Origin: JAHJRN01 sp043805355
GTDB taxonomy: Bacteria; Patescibacteriota; Patescibacteriia; 2-12-FULL-60-25
DNA length: 9,139 nt
Direction of reading: 5' to 3'
Assembly: GCA_043805355.1 (NCBI GenBank)
Contig: JAZDIB010000055.1
Span: 1 to 9,139, forward strand
A model generated the notes under the pieces. That model saw only the letters and a list, made by a program, of their open reading frames with translations. It had not been told where the DNA came from and did not search any database. The position numbers and the translations under genes were made by a program. This document shows, piece by piece, positions 5,309-9,139 of the stretch (positions are counted from its first letter, which is position 1; every line of letters begins with the position of its first letter).

Positions 5309-7546
5309 GCCGCGCCATCCCTCGCGCTGACGGCGATGGAGGGCGTCGCGGGACGGGAAGGTCGCGGCGCGCTCGCGGGCGCTCGCGGCCATGCGTAGGC
5401 GGCGCTCCGGGTCCGCAATCTGACGGTCGACGGCCTCCGCAAGTGCCTGCGCGTCGTTCGGACGCACCACGAGGCCGTCGATATCCTTACGCAGGAACGA
5501 CCCGACGCAACCGACGTCCGTGGCTACGACCGGAACGCCGGCGGCCATGGCTTCGACGATCGTCCTCCCCCACCCCTCATACAGGGACGAAAGGACAAAC
5601 AGGTCGGCATCGTCCCACAAGGTTGATGCATCACGCCATGATTCAATGCGGACGACGTCATCCAGATGAAGCGCACGCACCTTCTCTTCCAGCCACAGCC
5701 GCTCCGGACCGTCGCCTGTGAGCATCAGGATGAATCTGCGACCGCGAGTCTTCAGGAGGCGCGCCGCGTCGAGCAGGACATCAAGGCCTTTCTGTCGCAC
5801 GAACCGGCACGGCGCGACGATGCGGACATTGCCGCCGAGGGGAGGGATTCCTGCCTGCGCAGGAATGACAGACAGGTCCATCGAGACCGGGATGATATCG
5901 ATACGTTCCGACGGGACGCCGATGCGGATGAGATGTTCCTTCACGCGTTCGCTCACGGCACGCACGCGCTCGGCGCGATGCAATATGAACCGCCCGAACC
6001 ACGACCATACGCGGTTCTTCCACGACTCCTTCGCCCAAAATCCGGAGAAGAAGTCCCCATGTTCCTGGATCTCAAGCGGCACGTTCGTCCAACGCGAGAT
6101 GACATATCCGACGAATCCAGCCGCGAACGGATCCTGCGCGCTCACGACCGTCGCGCCTCGGAGAACGCCCGCTTCCCTGATACCGGCACGAATTGCCCTC
6201 CAGATACGCCGAAGCGACATGCCGCGGAATCCCATGGCTCGAAACGTCCCGTCTCCGACGACCGCATCCGACGGACATCGGCTGATGACGACGGAGCGGA
6301 TCGACGTCCCGTCCGTCGCAAGGGACCCGACGCGAATCGATTCCGAGGACGTGGCGTCAAGCAACTTCCGTTCGTACCCGATCATGACGACGCGCATCCG
6401 TCCTTCCTCTCCCTTCAGATACCGCTCGGTCACGCCGACCATATAATCGTACGACCACCCCCCTGTCGTTCCTGTGAAGACAGGAACCCCTCCGGTCTTC
6501 CGAGTCTCGATGCGCGACAGCGCCTCGACCCATCGCCCCTTGTCGCCGTACGGCACCACGGTCACGAGACTCCCGAAATCCTCGACCGTCTCCGGATTGC
6601 CGCCCTGATCGCTCACGAGGCACGGGAGTCCGATGGACGCGGCTTCGGCGACGACGTGCGGGTATCCTTCATATCCGGAATTCAACGCGAACGCATCCGC
6701 GGCCGTGTACCATTGCGCCATCGTCTGACGGTCGATGCGACCCAGGAACCTGACGCGTTCCGCCACGCCTTCCGACACGGCGAGCTTCTTCCACCGTTCC
6801 AGCTCGGGCCCATCGCCTGCGACGACGAGGAGGTGTGAGGCGGGGATGTCCTTCCACCAGGTTACGAATTCCGCGACGCCCTTCCACGGTACGGCGCGCA
6901 CCGCGGTCAGGACGACGGTTTTTCCCTCGACGCCGAGCGCCTGCCGTTCCGCGTCGCGGCCCGATGTCGTCGGCAGCGGATCAACGGCGTTCTTCACGAC
7001 CTCGATGCGGTCCGACGGCACGCCCCAGCGTTCGACGACCGTCTTGAGATACCGGCTCGGGACGATGACGCGTCGCGCCTTCCGGCTCGTCCACCGCTCC
7101 GCCCATTCATAGAAACGGACGACACCGGAATGACGCCCTTTCAAGAATTCGTCGAGTAGGGGCAGAGCTTGTCTCGCCCTCCCCTGTTTCTGCGTCGCCA
7201 TCTCCCAGGCGTAATCACCGACAACCTTCATGAAGACGTCACGTCCCGCGAGCCGTGCGCCGATGGTCGCAGGCAGCCCCTCGGACACGGGACCCTGCAC
7301 GTAGACGACGTCCGCCTTCCTCGCGAGGAGGAACGCATGCCAGGCATACCGGAGATAACGGACGACCGGTCCGCCACCACGCGAGACGCGATGTACGGGC
7401 CAGGCGGACGACGCATCCGACGTGCCGTAGGCGAGGACCGTGACCGCATGCCCGCGCGACATCAACGCCGACGCGAGTCCCGCGGTGTACGTCGCCGGAC
7501 CTCCGGATTCCGGCGGATAGATGCCGGTCGCGAGCAGGATCTTCAT
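3887..7546 (-). CDS. Fused GT4-GT4-GT-C multidomain glycosyltransferase (1219 aa)
   Basis: A single uninterrupted frame encodes three units that are normally separate proteins: a GT4 enzyme (residues 1-383), a second GT4 enzyme (384-746) and a multi-pass GT-C membrane glycosyltransferase (747-1219). I chose the ATG at 7546, which overlaps the methyltransferase stop as ATGA and begins 'MKILLATGIYPPESGGPATY', a standard GT4 N-terminus; an ATG-less extension to 7576 only reads through the previous gene. The frame ends with TGA at 3889-3887, one base before the ATG of the next gene. Each internal border has an in-frame ATG (6397 and 5308) at exactly the place a free-standing homologue would start, each with a purine-rich Shine-Dalgarno-like stretch. 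It may therefore be a real fusion, a fusion that also makes shorter products, or separate genes joined by loss of stop codons. Two palindromic repeat units (6462-6495 and 5835-5876) are translated within it. Confidence 0.8.
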   Translation of the reverse strand: MKILLATGIYPPESGGPATYTAGLASALMSRGHAVTVLAYGTSDASSAWPVHRVSRGGGPVVRYLRYAWHAFLLARKADVVYVQGPVSEGLPATIGARLAGRDVFMKVVGDYAWEMATQKQGRARQALPLLDEFLKGRHSGVVRFYEWAERWTSRKARRVIVPSRYLKTVVERWGVPSDRIEVVKNAVDPLPTTSGRDAERQALGVEGKTVVLTAVRAVPWKGVAEFVTWWKDIPASHLLVVAGDGPELERWKKLAVSEGVAERVRFLGRIDRQTMAQWYTAADAFALNSGYEGYPHVVAEAASIGLPCLVSDQGGNPETVEDFGSLVTVVPYGDKGRWVEALSRIETRKTGGVPVFTGTTGGWSYDYMVGVTERYLKGEEGRMRVVMIGYERKLLDATSSESIRVGSLATDGTSIRSVVISRCPSDAVVGDGTFRAMGFRGMSLRRIWRAIRAGIREAGVLRGATVVSAQDPFAAGFVGYVISRWTNVPLEIQEHGDFFSGFWAKESWKNRVWSWFGRFILHRAERVRAVSERVKEHLIRIGVPSERIDIIPVSMDLSVIPAQAGIPPLGGNVRIVAPCRFVRQKGLDVLLDAARLLKTRGRRFILMLTGDGPERLWLEEKVRALHLDDVVRIESWRDASTLWDDADLFVLSSLYEGWGRTIVEAMAAGVPVVATDVGCVGSFLRKDIDGLVVRPNDAQALAEAVDRQIADPERRLRMAASARERAATFPSRDALHRRQREGWRGMPQRPAVGPRFDLWILAFLVFVILSRAASVALFHGSLLNREWGFMTMIEYFFRGDGFAMAPCHLTAMRSPGYLFFLTALYTVFSPANTIAQAIAQNVFVVGILWLVYAVGARLVGKRAALVAGFLMAAYPYTFYHYTQYYHTFLSSFFLLLIVWMVLRFAESKRWRFAIGSGLSIACLALTQGTILPATPFIAAWVLWRLWPDWRRAIAGVALMALFSAGLIAPWTIRNWVALHAFVPISTELGFGLYKANNENIYELTRRGYPQEVVDDEVTSSTDPRYLIYRLRPEIEAELAADGVLRDSAFWTEWHPRAPLRVEDACNDLTTFNEARENAYWSGKATAWLKGNWFSDGWKLQLLKLKTFWQPSLFPSVKTGAPWSFGSDPVKVWLARSAVTAASAVVIFGGWIGVFLLLRRRNREAVLLLAIVLVYTFMHTLFAGYTKYRIPLDNLMAIFAGAALVALWDFIRGRRGPKS
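5306..5323 (-). promoter_or_regulatory. Possible internal ribosome binding site and start for the GT-C domain
   Basis: On the minus strand GAGGGA (5323-5318) lies nine bases before an in-frame ATG at 5308. That ATG begins 'MPQRPAVGPRFDLW', just before the first membrane segment, where a free-standing GT-C protein would start. The match to a Shine-Dalgarno sequence is moderate. Confidence 0.4.
5309..6397 (-). other. Domain 2 of the fused gene: GT4 glycosyltransferase
   Basis: Residues 384-746 of the fusion (local 1-363) form a second complete GT4 glycosyltransferase. Local landmarks are 'VVSAQDPFAAGFVGYVIS' (84-101), matching the acceptor-domain stretch of family 4, 'EIQEHGDFFSGF' (109-120), 'RVRAVSERVKEHL' (144-156), 'CRFVRQKGLDVLLDAA' (197-212), 'LTGDGPE' (226-232), and E-x7-E as 'EGWGRTIVE' (274-282) followed by 'AMAAGVPVVATDVG'. 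Between the two Rossmann halves, where this family usually has a short hinge after 'DLS', the protein reads 'VIPAQAGIPPLGG' (177-189). That stretch is encoded by a palindromic repeat unit at 5835-5876. The domain ends near 'LHRRQREGWRG', the usual C-terminal helix of GT4 proteins, then runs directly into the membrane domain. Donor and acceptor are unknown. Confidence 0.85.
5835..5876. repeat. Palindromic repeat unit, single copy, in the hinge of GT4 domain 2
   Basis: This copy is oriented opposite to 6462-6495. It contains GGAGGG, then a perfect 8-bp stem with 4-base loop at 5847-5866 (ATTCCTGC/GCAGGAAT), then GACAGACAGG. The outermost stem pair is A:T, whereas the 6462 and 8267 copies have G:C at that point. 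On the minus strand it is read as 'VIPAQAGIPPLG', peptide wording known from translated ATTCC-type dispersed repeats in other bacteria. Confidence 0.85.
6395..6408 (-). promoter_or_regulatory. Possible internal ribosome binding site and start for GT4 domain 2
   Basis: On the minus strand AGGAAGGA (6408-6401) lies three bases before the ATG at 6397; its first AGGA is seven bases from that ATG. This ATG begins 'MRVVMIGYERKLL', a typical free-standing start. The site may be a relic of a separate gene or an active internal start. Confidence 0.5.
6398..7546 (-). other. Domain 1 of the fused gene: GT4 glycosyltransferase
   Basis: Residues 1-383 form a complete GT-B glycosyltransferase. The N-terminal acceptor domain starts with 'IYPPESGGPATY' (9-20), the glycine-rich loop of family 4. 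'IVPSRYLK' lies at 161-168 and 'VVKNAVD' at 183-189. The nucleotide-sugar domain has 'AVRAVPWKGV' at 215-224, 'VVAGDGPE' at 241-248, and E-x7-E as 'EGYPHVVAE' at 293-301. The 'NAVD..' and 'VRAVPWKG' wording matches GT4 proteins of the mannosyl/rhamnosyl-transferase type, but specificity cannot be called. Near its C-terminus, residues 352-362 ('GGVPVFTGTTG') are encoded by a palindromic repeat unit, in a region after the catalytic core. No membrane segments are seen. The domain ends 'YLKGEEGR', immediately followed by the Met of domain 2. Confidence 0.85.
6462..6495. repeat. Palindromic repeat unit, single copy, translated in frame
   Basis: A 34-base unit starts CCTGTC and ends CCCTCCGG, with a perfect 8-bp stem and 4-base loop at 6468-6487. 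Compared with 8267-8300 it differs at three positions: one loop base, and both members of the innermost stem pair (T:A here, C:G there). It encodes 'GGVPVFTGTTG' (residues 352-362) of the first GT4 domain without a frameshift. Confidence 0.85.
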
Positions 7547-8253
7547 GGCTTCTGGAGGATAAGCGTCGTGGACCACATGGCGCCGTCGAGCTGCTCCGGC
7601 GCGAACCGCGCGTTCAGCGCTTCCTCATAGGCGAACCATTCGACGAGCGCCTCATCGCCTGCGCCGCGCATCACGCCCTTCAACGGGGCGAGATTATGCT
7701 TGCGCGTCGCGACGACCTTGAACCCCTGCGCTTCCGCCTGCCGACGGAACGTCGCGTCGTCGACCTTCTTCATGTATGGCCCCTCGACGCCGATGAGCGC
7801 GAGCAGCTGGCTGATTGGGACCATAAGCCGTTCCTTGATATCGCGCGAGCGGAAATGCCCCGCGTCGTAATTCAGGAACGCGACTCCACCGGACGAGAGA
7901 GCGTCCCAGACCGTCGTGAGGAACGCTTTCCGGTCCACGACATGCTCGATGGCGCTCATCGCGACGATCACGTCGAACGCCCCTTCGACCGGCTTCTGCG
8001 CATCCGCGACGCGCAGGTCGAGGCCCTTCAAGCCGGCGGACATCCCGCGCCCGCGGGCGATGGCCTCGGCATCCGTGTCGATGCCGACGACCGTCATGAC
8101 CGGATGCGTCGGCAGGAACCCGCGCCACTTTGCCCCATCCCCGCACCCGAGGTCGAGCACGCGGCACGCGGATCCGCCAAAATGCCGACCCATCTCATTC
8201 AGGATCCATTGCTTCGCCGCATTGCCACGTTCGTAGATCATATTCCTTGTCAT
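7543..8253 (-). CDS. Class I SAM-dependent methyltransferase
   Basis: A 236-residue soluble protein with the Rossmann-like methyltransferase fold. Motif I, the S-adenosylmethionine loop, reads 'VLDLGCGDG' at 32-40. The acidic residue that ends strand 2 and binds the adenosine ribose is in 'VVGIDTD' (D59). 'DVIVAMSAIEHV' at 94-105 is the motif after strand 4 typical of the Methyltransf_11/23/25 group, followed by 'DALSSGGVAFLNY'. In a glycan cluster it most plausibly methylates a sugar, sugar nucleotide or chain end, but the acceptor is not readable from the sequence. The start at 8253 overlaps the upstream stop by ATGA; an open extension further upstream only reads through the palindromic repeat and the preceding gene. 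Its own TGA overlaps the ATG of the next gene in the same way. A membrane or quinone-pathway substrate is a less likely alternative. Confidence 0.9.
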   Translation of the reverse strand: MTRNMIYERGNAAKQWILNEMGRHFGGSACRVLDLGCGDGAKWRGFLPTHPVMTVVGIDTDAEAIARGRGMSAGLKGLDLRVADAQKPVEGAFDVIVAMSAIEHVVDRKAFLTTVWDALSSGGVAFLNYDAGHFRSRDIKERLMVPISQLLALIGVEGPYMKKVDDATFRRQAEAQGFKVVATRKHNLAPLKGVMRGAGDEALVEWFAYEEALNARFAPEQLDGAMWSTTLILQKP

Positions 8254-9139
8254 TCCTCCTTTCCTGCCTGTCGTTCCTGCGTAGGCAGGAACCCCTCCGG
8301 AGGGATTCCCGACGTCGCCTCGTCGGCTCCTCGGGAATGACAGGAACATTGAAGAAGCATTTCCCCGATCCTCCGCGCGATGCCGTCCCATCCGTAGTCT
8401 TTCCGGACCATCGCTTCGCCGTTCACGACGAGCTTCCCCTTCAGCCCAGGCTCTTCCTGGATACGTCGCGCCGCCGCGGCGATGGACTCCGGGTCGCGGA
8501 CCTTGCAGAACACGCCGGTCTCGCCGTCGGTCAGGAAATCCGGGATACCTCCCACAGGCGTACCGATGACCGGAATGCCGGCGCCCATGGCCTCGAGGAA
8601 CGAGTTGCCGAGACCTTCGGACAGGGACGGCCGGCAGAAGATGTCGCACGCCTGCAGGATGCCAGGCACCTCGTCATGGCCGCGATGCCCCGCGAACACG
8701 ACACGGTCCGCAAGTCCCTTCTGTGCAACGAGTGACGTGAGCTTCTCCTTGTCTTCCCCATCCCCGACGAGCAGGACCTTGAACGGCGACGGCAGATGCG
8801 ACAGCGACCGGATGAGGTCGTCCCCTCCGTTCTTGAGCGAGAGGCGCGACACCGTCACGACCACGACGTCATCGGACGCGAAGTCGAACGACGACCGGAT
8901 GCGTTCACGCTCCTCGACCGAAATGCGCACGGAAAACCTCGCCACGTCTACGCCGTTCGGGATGACGACCGGCGTGCCCCTGAATCCCATCTTTGTCGCC
9001 CACCCTGCAAGAAATCTACTGATGGCATGGACCGCGTCAGCGCGCGCGAACACCTTCCGATGCAGCCACTCAAGCCGTCCGGCGCGCTTCGCGTAATGCT
9101 CCAGCGGATCGCCTTCCTGAAGCGTCAGCAGGAATCTCG
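8250..9139 (-). CDS. GT4 family glycosyltransferase, 5' end cut by window edge
   Basis: This is the C-terminal 295 residues of a GT-B fold, family 4 glycosyltransferase, which would move a sugar from an activated nucleotide donor to a growing glycan at the cytoplasmic membrane face. The frame stays open to the window edge, entering with 'RFLLTLQEGDPLEH', a piece of the N-terminal Rossmann domain, so the true start lies outside. Visible landmarks, numbered in the fragment, are 'VVIPNGVD' near 57-64, 'SRLSLKNGGDDLIRSL' near 97-112, 'LLVGDG' near 122, and the donor-binding E-x7-E as 'EGLGNSFLE' at 174-182 followed by 'AMGAGIPVIGT'. The homologous part appears to end near residue 263. The last 30 or so residues are encoded almost entirely by a palindromic repeat (8267-8344) and look like an acquired tail. 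The TGA stop overlaps the next gene's ATG as ATGA, suggesting coupled translation. Family assignment is firm; sugar specificity is unknown. Confidence 0.92.
   Translation of the reverse strand, partial: RFLLTLQEGDPLEHYAKRAGRLEWLHRKVFARADAVHAISRFLAGWATKMGFRGTPVVIPNGVDVARFSVRISVEERERIRSSFDFASDDVVVVTVSRLSLKNGGDDLIRSLSHLPSPFKVLLVGDGEDKEKLTSLVAQKGLADRVVFAGHRGHDEVPGILQACDIFCRPSLSEGLGNSFLEAMGAGIPVIGTPVGGIPDFLTDGETGVFCKVRDPESIAAAARRIQEEPGLKGKLVVNGEAMVRKDYGWDGIARRIGEMLLQCSCHSRGADEATSGIPPEGFLPTQERQAGKEE
8255..8262 (-). promoter_or_regulatory. Shine-Dalgarno AAAGGAGG before the methyltransferase
   Basis: On the minus strand AAAGGAGG ends one base before the ATG at 8253 and 13 bases before a second in-frame ATG at 8241. 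Neither spacing is ideal. The ATG at 8253 overlaps the upstream TGA as ATGA, which supports it, but initiation at 8241 (four residues shorter) cannot be excluded. Confidence 0.55.
8267..8344. repeat. Head-to-head pair of palindromic repeat units at a gene end
   Basis: The element is bounded by an 11-base inverted repeat, CCTGTCGTTCC at 8267-8277 and GGAATGACAGG at 8334-8344, with one G-T type mismatch. Inside are three dyads: a perfect 8-bp stem with a 4-base loop at 8273-8292, the perfect palindrome CCCTCCGGAGGG at 8293-8304, and an 8-bp stem (8305-8312 with 8331-8338) around an 18-base loop. The left half (8267-8300) is 31 of 34 bases identical to 6462-6495. The right half is the same unit in the opposite orientation, with a longer loop. 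The whole element is translated as the C-terminal tail of the upstream GT4 gene. Confidence 0.85.

Noticed and set aside
5318..6403. Stop-codon reassignment (TGA as glycine) to explain the long fused frame
   Set aside because: The junction codons are GGA, not TGA, and TGA is used as an ordinary stop at most gene ends here, so the standard bacterial code fits.
5666..6838. 390-codon open frame on the plus strand opposite the fused glycosyltransferase
   Set aside because: It lies wholly over clear GT4 coding sequence, has low-complexity Arg/Asp-rich translation, and no family pattern.
7125..7145. Another repeat copy suggested by GGAATGAC
   Set aside because: There is no matching arm or CCGGAGGG end, and the encoded residues fit the normal GT4 pattern, so this is chance.
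8254..8649. Upstream extension of the methyltransferase frame
   Set aside because: It reads through the palindromic repeat and the GT4 gene in a wrong phase; the methyltransferase fold is complete from 8253.

Overview
The window is a GC-rich bacterial glycan-biosynthesis cluster. Every gene I can support lies on the minus strand, so transcription runs from high to low coordinates. The genes overlap by a few bases or sit one base apart, which looks like the middle of one long operon; both ends are cut by the window. I see no rRNA, tRNA, CRISPR array, insertion sequence, clear promoter or factor-independent terminator. No gene-free stretch exceeds 300 bases. Some motifs (an N-terminal 'LLVITQAVD..DSALGFF' and an internal 'LTLQEGDPLEH') resemble family-4 glycosyltransferases I associate with candidate-phyla (Patescibacteria-type) genomes. 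That lineage guess is weak; 'bacterium with a surface-polysaccharide cluster' is the safer statement.

Order in the direction of transcription: (1) GT4 glycosyltransferase, 5' end missing (9139-8250); (2) class I SAM-dependent methyltransferase (8253-7543); (3) one continuous 1219-codon frame (7546-3887) containing GT4, GT4 and a multi-pass GT-C membrane glycosyltransferase; (4) AsnB-type glutamine-dependent amidotransferase (3885-2035); (5) GT4 glycosyltransferase (2038-896); (6) GT2 glycosyltransferase of the polyprenyl-phosphate-sugar synthase type (924-199); (7) start of another GT4 glycosyltransferase (197-1), cut by the window edge.

Inferred joint role: the soluble GT4 enzymes and the GT2 enzyme act at the cytoplasmic face, building an oligosaccharide and probably a polyprenyl-phosphate-linked sugar. 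The GT-C protein would use such a lipid donor on the outer side of the membrane. The methyltransferase and AsnB homologue would decorate the sugars or their precursors. The final product cannot be read from the sequence.

The most unusual signal is a set of short palindromic repeats placed inside, or at the ends of, the glycosyltransferase reading frames without breaking them. One family is a unit of about 34 bases, found singly at 5835-5876 and 6462-6495 and as a head-to-head pair at 8267-8344. A second family is a 24-base hairpin found at 27-50 and 207-230. In both families copies differ by paired, stem-preserving base changes. The second notable feature is the triple GT4-GT4-GT-C frame, whose two internal junctions each carry an ATG preceded by a Shine-Dalgarno-like stretch.
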